A stretch of 64,000 nucleotides of DNA from Dehalobacter sp. DCM (GCF_024972775.1 NZ_CP092282.1:3403001-3467000), one strand, 5' to 3'; positions 1 through 8,914 are shown, counted from the first letter of the stretch. Made by a program: numbers and translations. Notes: a model not told the origin generated them from the letters alone.

Positions 1-306
1 AATCAGGACCAACGAGAGCAGGGCGCCGGGAACCACATTTTTAGAGAAAAGATTTGTTTTTTTCATATCACCTTTGATGGTAAACATGATGGCAAAAACG
101 ATAAAAATCGTAATCGCTCCGGCATAGACCAAGATTTGAGTTACTCCCAGGAAGTCGGCATTCAGCAGGATGAAGACACCTGCAATTCCAAGAAATGCCA
201 CCATCATGAGCAGTGCACTGTGAAAGATATTCCTGCTGATCACCATCAGCAAGGCCGATCCAATGGTAACGGCAGCAACAATGTAAAACATGATCGTAAA
301 GCCCAT
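1..306 (-). CDS. nuoJ: NADH-quinone oxidoreductase subunit J (partial)
   Basis: Membrane subunit of respiratory complex I. The first 102 codons are present and open to the window edge; the C-terminal part lies outside. The translation starts MGFTIMFYIVAAVTIGSALL and carries three hydrophobic segments, with the conserved stretch VYAGAITIFIVFAIM that is typical of NuoJ. The ATG at 306-304 overlaps the nuoI stop by one base (TAATG), which indicates translational coupling. It is the seventh gene of the nuoABCDHIJ operon. Identity is firm from sequence and from gene order. Confidence 0.93.
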   Translation of the reverse strand, partial: MGFTIMFYIVAAVTIGSALLMVISRNIFHSALLMMVAFLGIAGVFILLNADFLGVTQILVYAGAITIFIVFAIMFTIKGDMKKTNLFSKNVVPGALLSLVLI

Positions 307-719
307 TATTCTTCACTCCCTCCAGCCTGAACCGCAGGCGGCTCGATTTGATAAAGGATTCGGTCCAGATCCTGTCGGAAAAAACATGCTTTTTCGAAAT
401 CCTGTGTATTGTACAGCGCGTCCTGAGGACAGGCTTCAACACAGAAACCGCAATAGATGCAGCTCTCCATCAGCATCCGGTACTTACTGAGCTTTCGCTT
501 ATTATTTTCATCCTTATAGCTTTCAATGGAAATGATTCTGTTCGGGCATGCATTCACACATAACCCGCACGCGGTGCATTTTTCCGGAGTGAGTTCAAAC
601 CAGCCCCGAAACCGTTTCGGGAGCACCGGTTTTTCCTCTGGGTACATCTGCGTCACTTTCTTACTGAAAAAGTGCTTGATCGATATGCTTAAACCTTTTA
701 GCAGCCCTTGTCCGTACAC
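306..719 (-). CDS. nuoI: NADH-quinone oxidoreductase subunit I (2x[4Fe-4S])
   Basis: Peripheral-arm iron-sulfur subunit that passes electrons to the cluster in NuoB. It has 137 residues. Two ferredoxin motifs are visible, CTACGLCVNACP and CIYCGFCVEACP, enough for two [4Fe-4S] clusters. The start is GTG at 719, preceded at a good distance by GGGGGGTG; no better start is seen. It lies between nuoH and nuoJ and overlaps nuoJ by one base. The length is close to that of other short bacterial NuoI proteins. Confidence 0.95.
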   Translation of the reverse strand: MYGQGLLKGLSISIKHFFSKKVTQMYPEEKPVLPKRFRGWFELTPEKCTACGLCVNACPNRIISIESYKDENNKRKLSKYRMLMESCIYCGFCVEACPQDALYNTQDFEKACFFRQDLDRILYQIEPPAVQAGGSEE

Positions 720-731
720 GATTTCACCCCC

Positions 732-1775
732 CTATATCATCCGGAAGACGTAAATGCCCACGCCGGTTATAATAATGTTGAACAATGTTAAAGGAATCAG
801 GAATTTCCACCCGATGTGCATCAGGTGTTCCACTTTGACTCGGACGAATGTCCAACGGACCCACATAAACAGGAAAATCATAAAGTAGATCTTGATGATC
901 ATCCAGACAATGCCGGGGATGAAAGTAAGACCAAACGGTGCGTTCCATCCTCCCAGGAAAACAATGGCGGAAATAGACGATACTGCAACAAGATGCGCAT
1001 ATTCCGCAACCATATACAGGGCATAACGGATACCGGAGTATTCAATAAAGTACCCGGCAACGAGTTCCTGCTCCCCTTCCGACAAGTCTAAGGGACCGCG
1101 GTTCGTTTCGGCGATCGACGACATAAAATAAGCCAGAAAAGCTAGGATCTGCGGAATAATAAACCATACTTTCTGCTGGGCGTTGACGATTTCCTGCAGA
1201 TTCAGCGTTCCGGTGATCATCACAACACCCACCAGCGAAAACGCCAGCGGGATCTCATAGCTGATCATCTGTGCCGCTGTCCTCATTCCACCGAGCAGCG
1301 CGTATTTATTGTTGGATCCAAATCCAGCCATGATGAAGGCGATCGTTCCGGTCGAGCCGATCGCAATGAAATAGAACAAACCAATATTCAAATTTTCCAA
1401 AGCCATATCTTTTCCCAGCGGAATCACAGCCCAAGCAAGAATCGCACTTAAAAATGCGGTGATTGCGGCTGCCTTGTAGACAAATTTGTCAACTGCGCCA
1501 GGAATAATATCTTCTTTTCCCAGCATTTTGACTATGTCCACTGGGAACTGTAAAAATCCGCCAGGACCGATCCGATTAGGACCAACGCGATCGGCATAAA
1601 AAGCAGCAAATTTACGTTCCAGCCAAACGAGGACAATCAAATTGCAGAGTACAAAGACGATAACAACCAAAACCAGGACGGCCTTAATGAACAGTTCCAC
1701 CGGCAATGCAGGCAAACCGAGGCCTACAGTACACCAGTTCCTGAACATATCGACCCAAATAAGAAATATATCCAT
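732..1775 (-). CDS. nuoH: NADH-quinone oxidoreductase subunit H
   Basis: Membrane subunit at the junction with the peripheral arm, forming much of the quinone site. I place the start at ATG 1775 (MDIFLIWVDMF), 347 residues, because GGGAGGA lies just upstream; a longer reading frame runs back into nuoD but has no ribosome site. About eight membrane helices are visible. Family signatures include LVWLERKFAAFYADRVGPNRIG near the N-terminus (shown here as LVWLERK...RVGPNR) and the SEGEQELVAGY segment. Fourth gene boundary after nuoD, as in other bacterial operons lacking nuoEFG. Confidence 0.95.
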   Translation of the reverse strand: MDIFLIWVDMFRNWCTVGLGLPALPVELFIKAVLVLVVIVFVLCNLIVLVWLERKFAAFYADRVGPNRIGPGGFLQFPVDIVKMLGKEDIIPGAVDKFVYKAAAITAFLSAILAWAVIPLGKDMALENLNIGLFYFIAIGSTGTIAFIMAGFGSNNKYALLGGMRTAAQMISYEIPLAFSLVGVVMITGTLNLQEIVNAQQKVWFIIPQILAFLAYFMSSIAETNRGPLDLSEGEQELVAGYFIEYSGIRYALYMVAEYAHLVAVSSISAIVFLGGWNAPFGLTFIPGIVWMIIKIYFMIFLFMWVRWTFVRVKVEHLMHIGWKFLIPLTLFNIIITGVGIYVFRMI

Positions 1776-1815
1776 AGTTTCCTCCCTCATCACAATGAGT
1801 TTTGTCAGCGTTAAC

Positions 1816-2964
1816 TTATCGATCAATTTCCCCTAAAACGATATCCAGTGAAGCAAAGGCGACAACCGCATCCTGCAGATGGAGGCCGACGGCCATTTCT
1901 TCGAAAACCGCCACATTGACAAAACTAGGGGAATAGATGTGGGTGCGGTAGGGTTTGGGTGAACCATCACTCACAAGATAGAAGCCAAGGTGTCCTTTGG
2001 AATGCTCGATCCGGGAATAGGTCTCTCCGACCGGTGGTTTGATCAGCTTCGGTACTTTTGCTATGATCGGGCCTTCGGGAATATCCTTCATGGCTTGTTC
2101 AATTATTTTAACGCTCTCAACGATTTCTTCCATGCGGACGATATATCGGTCAAAGCTATCACCCGTTTGCCGGGTGGGTACATTAAATTTAAAACGGTCA
2201 TAAATTCCATAGGGCTCATCTCTGCGCAGATCAAAATCAACGCCGCTGGCACGGGCATTTGGCCCGGTCAAGCCATAGTCCAGCACCTTCTCTGCGGAGA
2301 GCGGTGCCACCCGCTTCGTACGCGCCTGGAATATTTCATTGCCTGTTAATATCCCATGGTATTCATCGATACACTTCGGCATAATATCTAGCAGCTTGCG
2401 CAGCGCAGGCATAAATTCGTCGGGAAGATCTGCCGCAACACCGCCGATCCGCATATAGTTCGGCATCATTCGGTTGCCGGCTGTCATTTCGATGAGATCC
2501 AATATAGTGTCTCTTTCCCGAAATCCATAGGTCCACGGGGTAAACCCGGCCATATCCAACGCGATGGAGGCATAAAATACCAGATGACTCGCGATACGCT
2601 GGAGCTCACTCATAATTACCCGGATATATTCCGCACGTTCCGGGATTTGGTCCGTGATACCCATCAGTTTCTCAACGGCGCGTACATAAGATTCTTCACA
2701 TAACATACCAGCCAGATAATCCAGCCGTCCATTATACGGTATAAATTGGGTATAAGTCCGGGACTCTGCCAGTTTTTCCATACCACGGTGCAGATACCCC
2801 AAATGATTGACGCACTTGGTGATATACTCTCCCTCTAAGGTCAATACCGCCCGGTAAACGCCGTGGGTACTCGGATGCTGCGGCCCGTAGTTAATATTCA
2901 TTTCCTGCGTTCGGATGGTTCCTTTTTCTTCACATGTTTCCAGTACATTACACATATCCTGCAT
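1816..2964 (-). CDS. nuoD: NADH-quinone oxidoreductase subunit D (49 kDa)
   Basis: Peripheral-arm subunit that lines the quinone-binding cavity, related to the large subunit of NiFe hydrogenases. I choose ATG 2964 (MQDMCNVLETC), 382 residues: GGAGGTG lies 5-10 bases upstream and the nuoC stop ends one base before it. The upstream extension of the open frame overlaps nuoC and is not credible. The motif NYGPQHPSTHGVYR near the N-terminus is the classic NuoD signature. The C-terminal DIVLGEIDR is also typical. Confidence 0.95.
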   Translation of the reverse strand: MQDMCNVLETCEEKGTIRTQEMNINYGPQHPSTHGVYRAVLTLEGEYITKCVNHLGYLHRGMEKLAESRTYTQFIPYNGRLDYLAGMLCEESYVRAVEKLMGITDQIPERAEYIRVIMSELQRIASHLVFYASIALDMAGFTPWTYGFRERDTILDLIEMTAGNRMMPNYMRIGGVAADLPDEFMPALRKLLDIMPKCIDEYHGILTGNEIFQARTKRVAPLSAEKVLDYGLTGPNARASGVDFDLRRDEPYGIYDRFKFNVPTRQTGDSFDRYIVRMEEIVESVKIIEQAMKDIPEGPIIAKVPKLIKPPVGETYSRIEHSKGHLGFYLVSDGSPKPYRTHIYSPSFVNVAVFEEMAVGLHLQDAVVAFASLDIVLGEIDR

Positions 2965-2965
2965 G

Positions 2966-3454
2966 TCATACACCTCCATCTTGGCTGGTGTTCTTATCCG
3001 GCTGCAATACAAAATCCTTACGCAGAGGGTGCCCAACAAAATCGTCCGCGAGCAGTATCCTGCGCAAATCAGGATGATCGTTAAAGATGATCCCCATGAG
3101 ATCAAAGACTTCTCTTTCCAGAACTTGAGCTGCTTTCCACACAGCGGTCACGGAAGGGACCCAGCAGGGATTTTCTTTACTGATTTCGACCTTCACTGTC
3201 AGCTGATGTCGGTGTTGCATTGACATTAAGTGGTAAATGACCGTCAAGTTTTCCGGATAATCCACAGAAGTCAGATCCACGAGAAAATCCATCTTGTAAT
3301 CGGGATGATTCCTGAGTTCCATCATGACATCGACGAGTCTAAGACGCGGCACCTTGATGGACAGTTCGGTATTATCTGCAAAGACTTCCGTTTGTGCACC
3401 AATTTTCACATTTAGCATGTCAACCAGTGCCTGCCGATCGATCTTTTTATTCAT
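2966..3454 (-). CDS. nuoC: NADH-quinone oxidoreductase subunit C (30 kDa)
   Basis: Peripheral-arm subunit, 162 residues, not fused to NuoD. Start ATG 3454 ([14 protein letters not shown]), which overlaps the end of nuoB by eight bases; the open frame upstream of this is antisense-like noise inside nuoB. The 30-kDa family signature is visible near the C-terminus: [20 protein letters not shown] followed by a conserved HPLRKDF. Co-translated with nuoD, whose ATG begins one base after this TGA. Confidence 0.94.
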   Translation of the reverse strand: MNKKIDRQALVDMLNVKIGAQTEVFADNTELSIKVPRLRLVDVMMELRNHPDYKMDFLVDLTSVDYPENLTVIYHLMSMQHRHQLTVKVEISKENPCWVPSVTAVWKAAQVLEREVFDLMGIIFNDHPDLRRILLADDFVGHPLRKDFVLQPDKNTSQDGGV

Positions 3455-3995
3455 TCCGCATGATCCTCTCCTTGTTGATTTCCATGATCTTCTCTTTGTT
3501 TTCTTCAGCAAACTTTCTGGGACTGACGACTTTCTTGCGCAAAGTGAGAAGACCGTTAAAAAGTGCTTCCGGTCTGGGCGGACAACCCGGCACATAGACA
3601 TCAACAGGTAAAAATGTATCCGCACCGGGAACAACGTTATACGAATCTTTAAACGGTCCGCCGCTGATCGCGCAGCTGCCCATCGCCAATACATATTTCG
3701 GTTCAGCCATTTGTTCATACAGACGGATAACCAGCGGTTCCATCTTCTTGGTCACAGTTCCGGCAACAATGAGTAAATCACATTGTCTTGGCGACGGTCG
3801 GAACACTTCGGAGCCAAAACGCGAGATATCATACCGGGCATCACCGGAGGCCATCATTTCAATAGCGCAGCAGGCTAAACCAAACGTAAGCGGCCAGAAA
3901 GAACGGCCCCGGCACCAGTTCAGCGCATCTTCAATCTTACAAAGAATGATATTGTTTGGGACTTCGATATTGGTGTCCGTTTTAATTACATCCAT
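3447..3995 (-). CDS. nuoB: NADH-quinone oxidoreductase subunit B (N2 cluster)
   Basis: Peripheral-arm subunit that holds the terminal [4Fe-4S] cluster N2 next to the quinone site. It has 182 residues. Cluster cysteines are visible in [20 protein letters not shown] and [11 protein letters not shown]. The C-terminal 30 residues are Lys/Glu rich, as in other Firmicute homologues. Overlaps nuoA by ten bases and nuoC by eight, so the operon is tightly coupled. Confidence 0.95.
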   Translation of the reverse strand: MDVIKTDTNIEVPNNIILCKIEDALNWCRGRSFWPLTFGLACCAIEMMASGDARYDISRFGSEVFRPSPRQCDLLIVAGTVTKKMEPLVIRLYEQMAEPKYVLAMGSCAISGGPFKDSYNVVPGADTFLPVDVYVPGCPPRPEALFNGLLTLRKKVVSPRKFAEENKEKIMEINKERIMRNE

Positions 3996-4342
3996 TCCAG
4001 TGCACCCTCCTTCCAGGCATAGGCAAACCCGAGAATGAGGATCGCCATAAAGATGACCATTTCCACGATACCGAATACGCCCATGTTTTTAAACTGCATG
4101 GCCCATGGGTATAGGAAAATCGTTTCAACATCAAAAATGACAAATATCAGGGCATACATAAAATAACTCAGTTTGAAACGAATCCATGTATCTCCTTGGG
4201 TATCCAGACCGCATTCGTAGGTCAGCAGTTTTGCCGGTGTGGGATTATTGGGGCTGAGCAATTTCTGCGCCCACAATAAAATGATCGGGAAAATGATTCC
4301 CCACAACAGCACGATGAAGACCCCTGTGTAATTGAGTAACAT
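3986..4342 (-). CDS. nuoA: NADH-quinone oxidoreductase subunit A
   Basis: Small membrane subunit, 118 residues, three predicted helices. Family signatures: [10 protein letters not shown] near residue 43 and the segment [19 protein letters not shown]-like region (here [18 protein letters not shown]). It is the first gene of the nuo operon, with GAGGAGG upstream of its ATG. No nuoE, nuoF or nuoG precedes it, and none sits between nuoD and nuoH, so this is the 11-subunit type of complex I. Confidence 0.95.
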   Translation of the reverse strand: MLLNYTGVFIVLLWGIIFPIILLWAQKLLSPNNPTPAKLLTYECGLDTQGDTWIRFKLSYFMYALIFVIFDVETIFLYPWAMQFKNMGVFGIVEMVIFMAILILGFAYAWKEGALEWM

Positions 4343-4741
4343 TGTCTACCTCCTCCTTCTATCTAATTTTGACTATATTAAAAATAAGAACACCAAAGAA
4401 ACTTAAAATGCAAGATACGTGCCAATTGCCCTATTTTACCAAACCAATAAAAAAAGCCTGATCTGACGGCAATTCTCTTGTTTAATAAAGAACCAAAATG
4501 ATACTTGGTTTATCGCGATTTGCCCTAAAAAACGCTCATCCTTTTCACAATGCGAAAGACTGAATATTCTGGCCAAATCACGCGTATCATCGGGTTTTGG
4601 ACACGTTGTACCGTATATTATGATATCGGATTATATCGGATTTGACAATCAAAATCGCAAAGTGCTTTCATTTGTGAAAAAATCCACAATACACTTTATT
4701 TGACATCCTTGGAATATATTCCTGGAAGACTTGATTAAAAT
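4343..4741 (-). other. Intergenic region upstream of nuoA
   Basis: About 400 AT-rich bases separate nuoA from the moaD-like gene. The nuo promoter must lie here but I could not fix a convincing -35/-10 pair on the minus strand. A short direct repeat, TATCGGAT-TATATCGGAT, lies at about 4622-4641. No open frame with a ribosome site and no strong hairpin was seen. Confidence 0.5.
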
Positions 4742-4954
4742 TTATCCTCCGGACAACACCGTAAATAGAGTGACATCGTCGCCTTCCTGAAAAACATAGT
4801 CGTGGGGCACGAAATAACCGTTGACCACTGCGTTTAGATTTTCTGAATTGAGCTTGTGCAGTAAATCACCCAAAGACCAGCCTTCCGGCACCTCATATCC
4901 CTGTTCTTTGGGCGGCAGCGTATCATCAAAATGGCTGTCTAAATATATTTTCAT
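4742..4954 (-). CDS. MoaD/ThiS-like sulfur-carrier protein
   Basis: Small ubiquitin-fold protein of 70 residues ending in LSGG, the Gly-Gly tail that MoaD and ThiS proteins use to carry sulfur as a thiocarboxylate. The central VNGYFVPHDYVFQEGDDVTLF matches the family (x-VNG-...-L-DGDEV). I place the start at ATG 4954 (MKIYLDSHF), about ten bases after GAGGTG; ATG codons at 4963 and 4972 are closer to or inside that site. Its position just downstream of an AOR-family gene suggests a role in tungsto- or molybdopterin synthesis for that enzyme. This partnership is inferred. Confidence 0.8.
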   Translation of the reverse strand: MKIYLDSHFDDTLPPKEQGYEVPEGWSLGDLLHKLNSENLNAVVNGYFVPHDYVFQEGDDVTLFTVLSGG

Positions 4955-4990
4955 GACCTTCATACACCTCAAAAAGGAATTCCTTAAATA

Positions 4991-5046
4991 CTTATTACTT
5001 ATTACTTATTACTTATTACTTATTAGTTATTAGTTATTAGTTATTA
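4991..5046. repeat. Heptanucleotide tandem repeat (8 units)
   Basis: Five consecutive units CTTATTA are followed by three units GTTATTA, eight in all without interruption. They lie 37-92 bases upstream of the moaD-like start, in its leader or promoter. The unit is seven bases, so gain or loss of a copy would shift promoter spacing or, if transcribed, the leader length. A short tract of this purity is prone to slippage. Confidence 0.9.
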
Positions 5047-5224
5047 GTTGATATTAATACTTTTAATTGTCTTTTTGTTTGTTATTTAGTTTTTTTGTTT
5101 AATATTTTTTTGTTAATGTCCAAATTCTTTTACAATATTATATATTACTATTAAAACATTAAATAATGTAAAACGCTATGGCCAAATATGACTAAAATGT
5201 GTAATTTTTAGACACTTTGGCTAG

Positions 5225-5258
5225 AAAAGACCACATGGATAGTCCACGTGGTCTTTTT
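5225..5258. terminator. Rho-independent terminator downstream of the AOR gene
   Basis: Twelve-base stem AGACCACaTGGA / TCCAcGTGGTCT with a three-base loop. It is flanked by AAAA on one side and TTTTT on the other, so it can work in both directions. It lies 57 bases beyond the AOR stop codon and separates AOR from the moaD-like gene. Confidence 0.85.
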
Positions 5259-5314
5259 AATCCATTTCTATCCGCGCGTTAGACTGTTTATACCCGTTCT
5301 GATGGTGACCGCCT

Positions 5315-7168
5315 TTACTCTTCGATCAGGAATTCTAAATCCAAAGCTTTCAGTGTTTCCGGAAGCGGCACTCCGGTATGGGGATCCCATCCCATCAGGG
5401 TAAAATAACGCTCACGCATTTGCATGAACACATCGCCGATACAAGCGACCGAAGCCGGGCCATCACCCGGACGATCCTGATACTTTTTGGACGGCTTTTC
5501 CAGATCTGCGGTGATGCCGGATTTGATATTATAGACCCGCATCAGGTTCATCGCTTTCCTGCCGATTTTGACAACCTCTTCCACGGTATAACTGTCACCG
5601 GTTGCACTATTGAGTGCTGCTACGCTATAGTTAATATCCTCACACATAAACCGGCAGACACCGAGACTGTCTTCAAATACACGGCGGCCGCTGACGCCGG
5701 CATTATACCTGGCAATCTGCTCCCAGTCAAACGGATTGGTTATCGGCGGCAGGCCATGCTGTGCGGCATTGATAAATCCCCCGACGACTTCAATCGTCCC
5801 GGTACTCGATACGCAGGTATCTAAGAGCTCTGTCCACATTGCCCGATGGTCGTGGCCGCGAATTGAGTTGCCTTTATACGTAAAGTTAGCGCAATCCATC
5901 GCTTCCCCGCCGGTTTTTGTAGCTACCCGCATGAGACCCTCAGCCAAGAAATCACCCACACCTTGACGGTAAGCGATTTTTTCAATCATCGCTTTGACAC
6001 TCCGGAAATTATCCCAGGTCATTTCCAGCTCATCGGTGTCTTTTCCCGTAAAAAAGCCCCTTTCGTAGCATTCGATAACCCAGGCCAATGTCCAGCTTGT
6101 TTCATTTACATCAATACCCATACGATCCACATAATCACATATGACCATCGTCTCGGTCAGATTCGTGATACCTAAATTCGAACCCATTCCGCCCAGGGCT
6201 TCAAATTCCGGTTCCTCCGTTGTAAAGCCTTTAAACGGACCTTCTTTGACGGTAAGATCTCCGACATGATTCCAATTGCAGCCCCAACAGGGTCTTTTCT
6301 TATAGTCATTGCTTGTTCTGAGGACTTCCGGTACAAACCCGGCGATTTCCGGAAAACTATGGGTAGTTATATTTTTGATTGGCAACACGCCGCCTTTCTC
6401 GGCCCCGGCGATCGCCACGTTGGTTCCGTGGACGAATGTCCCTTTGCCAGCTATTCCTTCTTTCGAGCAGCGATTCATCTCCTGCGCATTTTCCTTTAAC
6501 GCTTCGGCGTCAAAAACAGCCGGTTTATTCTTGCCTCGTTTAACTGCAATTGCCTTGATTTTTTTGGAGCCCAGCACCGCACCGACACCGTTATGGGCTG
6601 CAACATGACCAAAGTCGCTGACAATGCACGCATACCGTACCAGATTTTCACCGCCTGGCCCAATACAAGCCACGCTTAACTGGGTACGGGTCAAACCGTA
6701 CTCTTCCAATAATCTGACTTGTGTCTCATACGTATCCAGCCCCACCAGATGAGCAGCGGATTTGATCTCAACCTTTTCATCATCAATATAGATGTAAACC
6801 CAGTCCTCCGATGCTCCCTGAAGGACAATGGCATCATATCCGCAGAACTTCAGAAATGCGGAGAAAAAGCCGTTAGCCTGGGACGTTGCAAAGCCATTGG
6901 TCATTGCCCCTTTGGTCACTACTCCAAAAGCCCCGGATCCAACACCGCCTGTCCCGGTCAATCCCCCTGTCGCCATGACCAGCCTGTTAGCCGAATCATT
7001 CCAATTGACCGAGATTGGAACTTCATCATAGACGATTTTTGCACCCATACATGTCCCGCCAACCCAGTTATGAACAAAATCATGAGAAAGTTCTTCCTTC
7101 AATACCGTATTGTCGGTGACATCAATACGAAGCAACGCACCTGCATACCCATTGGACACTTTAAACAC
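5315..7168 (-). CDS. Aldehyde:ferredoxin oxidoreductase family protein
   Basis: Tungsten (or molybdenum) bis-pyranopterin enzyme of the AOR family, cytoplasmic, 617 residues (usual length about 600-620). The N-terminal AOR domain starts GYAGALLRIDVTDNTV and includes WVGGTCMGAKI; the middle and C-terminal domains follow, with GMGSNLGITN near 328 and DSLGVCRF at 501-508. The proximal cluster motif reads C294-x2-C297-x3-H301, then C505: the third cysteine of the canonical CxxCxxxC is replaced by histidine. The substrate cannot be told from sequence. A sigma-54 promoter lies just upstream and a moaD-like gene just downstream. Confidence 0.9.
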   Translation of the reverse strand: MFKVSNGYAGALLRIDVTDNTVLKEELSHDFVHNWVGGTCMGAKIVYDEVPISVNWNDSANRLVMATGGLTGTGGVGSGAFGVVTKGAMTNGFATSQANGFFSAFLKFCGYDAIVLQGASEDWVYIYIDDEKVEIKSAAHLVGLDTYETQVRLLEEYGLTRTQLSVACIGPGGENLVRYACIVSDFGHVAAHNGVGAVLGSKKIKAIAVKRGKNKPAVFDAEALKENAQEMNRCSKEGIAGKGTFVHGTNVAIAGAEKGGVLPIKNITTHSFPEIAGFVPEVLRTSNDYKKRPCWGCNWNHVGDLTVKEGPFKGFTTEEPEFEALGGMGSNLGITNLTETMVICDYVDRMGIDVNETSWTLAWVIECYERGFFTGKDTDELEMTWDNFRSVKAMIEKIAYRQGVGDFLAEGLMRVATKTGGEAMDCANFTYKGNSIRGHDHRAMWTELLDTCVSSTGTIEVVGGFINAAQHGLPPITNPFDWEQIARYNAGVSGRRVFEDSLGVCRFMCEDINYSVAALNSATGDSYTVEEVVKIGRKAMNLMRVYNIKSGITADLEKPSKKYQDRPGDGPASVACIGDVFMQMRERYFTLMGWDPHTGVPLPETLKALDLEFLIEE

Positions 7169-7217
7169 CTCATCTCAAAAACGTTATGCTTTATTTTTTT
7201 ACTCTTCTCATGATATT

Positions 7218-7233
7218 TGCATGAACTATGCCA
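7218..7233 (-). promoter_or_regulatory. Sigma-54 promoter of the AOR gene
   Basis: Reading the minus strand, TGGCATAGTTCATGCA has GG and GC separated by exactly ten bases, as in the -24/-12 consensus TGGCAC-N5-TTGC. The GC element lies about 50 bases before the AOR start. An identical design precedes the MFS gene, and two sigma-54 activators are encoded nearby. A ten-base palindrome CAAATATTTG at 7280-7289 is a possible activator site. Confidence 0.7.
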
Positions 7234-7310
7234 GCAGATAAAATACTTGTAAAATCTGCTTTTGCCGTAGATGATCTTGCAAATATTTGTCTCATTTTTT
7301 TATTTTAGAA

Positions 7311-7420
7311 CTACCCTGCCGGCATTGTGCAGGCAACCTTACTCTGGGTAACTAATTTGAGAATGATCTACTAGTAGACCATTCTCAAATTAGTTACTCA
7401 AATTACTCCAGAGTAAGGAC
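7311..7420. repeat. Long inverted repeat flanking structured element A
   Basis: The segment around CTAATTTGAGAATG (about 7352-7365) is repeated in inverse orientation as CATTCTCAAATTAG (7379-7392), around a central CTACTAGTAG. The outer parts TTACTCTGG and CCAGAGTAA also pair. The left arm is an inverted partial copy of the right flank of element A, including GCATTGTGCAGGC, so two repeat ends seem to have been joined head to head. The same flank occurs beside element C near 18.1 kb. Confidence 0.8.
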
Positions 7421-7639
7421 GCGTGCACAATACCGGCGACAAGCGGAGCACGGATTGCGAAGCGCAACGGTCCATGGATGACGGACCATGGATGGTCCTA
7501 AGTTCAAATTCACCACGGATGGTAATAGAATTTGAACTTCCTGTTAACGATTGCAATTCGCCAAGGAGGGCATAAAAATTTTAACTTCCTCAATGTAAAT
7601 TCTGGAGGGCACCAGAGCCGAAAGTGTTATTGTGCACGC
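7421..7639 (+). repeat. Structured palindromic repeat, copy A (expanded)
   Basis: Ends pair as GCGTGCACAATA (7421-7432) with TATTGTGCACGC (7628-7639). Inside the left end it has the conserved core CGACAAGCGGAGCA, then GGATTGCGAAGCGC, and near the right end GAGCCGAAAG. These core words are shared with copies B and C at 17.8-18.1 kb. Here the apical part is enlarged by about 110 bases with its own hairpins, for example AAGTTCAAATTC / GAATTTGAACTT. It fills most of the gap between the AOR and MFS genes. No protein is encoded in it. Confidence 0.85.
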
Positions 7640-7693
7640 GGCCCAGCCCCATATACGAATATTTGCTAGCGTATTTAAAGAACGGTCTACTAG

Positions 7694-8914
7694 TTACCGG
7701 CCGGTAATTTCGGGCTCAGTCTTTTGCTCAACGCGTGTTCCTAGTTGCTTCTTCTTTTCCATGTTCATTGAAATAAGAACACATACGGTTGCAACGACAA
7801 TACAAACGCCGATGTTTCCGACCATGAACTGGAAGGTCCCCCTTAATGATCCCCCGACAATGTGATCGATAGCCTGTGCATAAAAAGCAGCCAGGAATTG
7901 TCCGGTGTACCCCGCGGTATACATCGCCGACAATGCGAATGTTTTTGCCCCAGGCGGAGCAATCGCCGAAACCCGTGTGTTCAAATAGGGGAAGATTAAT
8001 CCGAGAGAAAAACCCATGCATACAGACGCAGCCAATATTAATGTAAAGCTGTACGCAATGCTTAACAAGTAAAAACAAATACCCAGAAAAGCCAAACTGA
8101 TTACCGGGGTAAAGCGTTTGGCATATTTGAGGAACATGGTAAAGAACAAACTGATCAGGAATGCGCAAAAAGTCACAGCGGAAGAAGCAAGACCGGCGTT
8201 AGCCGCATTCCCCAAATTCTCCACACTGATGAAGATCGATATTTTCAGTATGTAAACCATACTGACCATCAAATAGATGAACATAGCAAAGATGTCCAGA
8301 TACACAGACAGTGTTAATCTGGGTCGTTCACCGGTTTTCATCAGAGCAGGATCTATTCTTTCCGGGGGGACTTTAGGCAGTACGCGGATCTGCGCAATCA
8401 GAAGAATGATCCACAGCAAATCGAGGAAAAAGGGATAGCGCCAATTCTGGACAGCTAAAAAGCCTGATGCCACGGACATTGCCATCGCTAAAATGCTTCC
8501 TGCCGCACTGGCCCAACCCATCATTTTTGCTCTCTGGTCTCCTTCCCAGAATTGAGCAATCAACGCAGGTATTAACGGATAAACAATACCGCACCCGATA
8601 CCGACTATCCCGCGCATGATGACAATGAAAGTAAGATTGGGGACAAGACAGGCACCAAAACCACCGATGATATAACATGCCGTTCCGATATTTAAAAGGG
8701 TCTTTTTACTGAAGTATTGACTCAGCTTTCCGCTCAGAAAAATGGTTGGTATCATGACTAGGGACGGCAGAGAGATCAGCATACTGATCTGCGTACCGGA
8801 ATCGGGGAACATCACTGCGAGCATACCCATTAATGGGATAATTAATGCACTGGACGCGTTCGTATCACAACTGGAAACCAAAAGGACAGCTTTTACCGAT
8901 TTAGCCTTATCCAC
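7694..8914 (-). CDS. Major facilitator superfamily transporter
   Basis: Inner-membrane secondary transporter, 406 residues with about twelve helices. I choose the GTG start at 8914 because AAGGAG lies eight bases upstream; an upstream TTG at 8932 overlaps that ribosome site. The segment SGKLSQYFSKK near residue 65 corresponds to the MFS loop 2-3 motif. The substrate is unknown. A sigma-54 promoter precedes it and a sigma-54 activator gene lies upstream on the same strand, so it probably imports or exports the compound sensed by that regulator, perhaps the acid or aldehyde handled by the AOR enzyme. Confidence 0.85.
   Translation of the reverse strand: MDKAKSVKAVLLVSSCDTNASSALIIPLMGMLAVMFPDSGTQISMLISLPSLVMIPTIFLSGKLSQYFSKKTLLNIGTACYIIGGFGACLVPNLTFIVIMRGIVGIGCGIVYPLIPALIAQFWEGDQRAKMMGWASAAGSILAMAMSVASGFLAVQNWRYPFFLDLLWIILLIAQIRVLPKVPPERIDPALMKTGERPRLTLSVYLDIFAMFIYLMVSMVYILKISIFISVENLGNAANAGLASSAVTFCAFLISLFFTMFLKYAKRFTPVISLAFLGICFYLLSIAYSFTLILAASVCMGFSLGLIFPYLNTRVSAIAPPGAKTFALSAMYTAGYTGQFLAAFYAQAIDHIVGGSLRGTFQFMVGNIGVCIVVATVCVLISMNMEKKKQLGTRVEQKTEPEITGR

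Noticed and set aside
68-442. Minus-strand frame overlapping nuoJ and nuoI
   Set aside because: Out of frame with both conserved nuo proteins, which fill the region completely.
4991-5046. CRISPR-like array
   Set aside because: Units are contiguous seven-base repeats without spacers; no cas genes.
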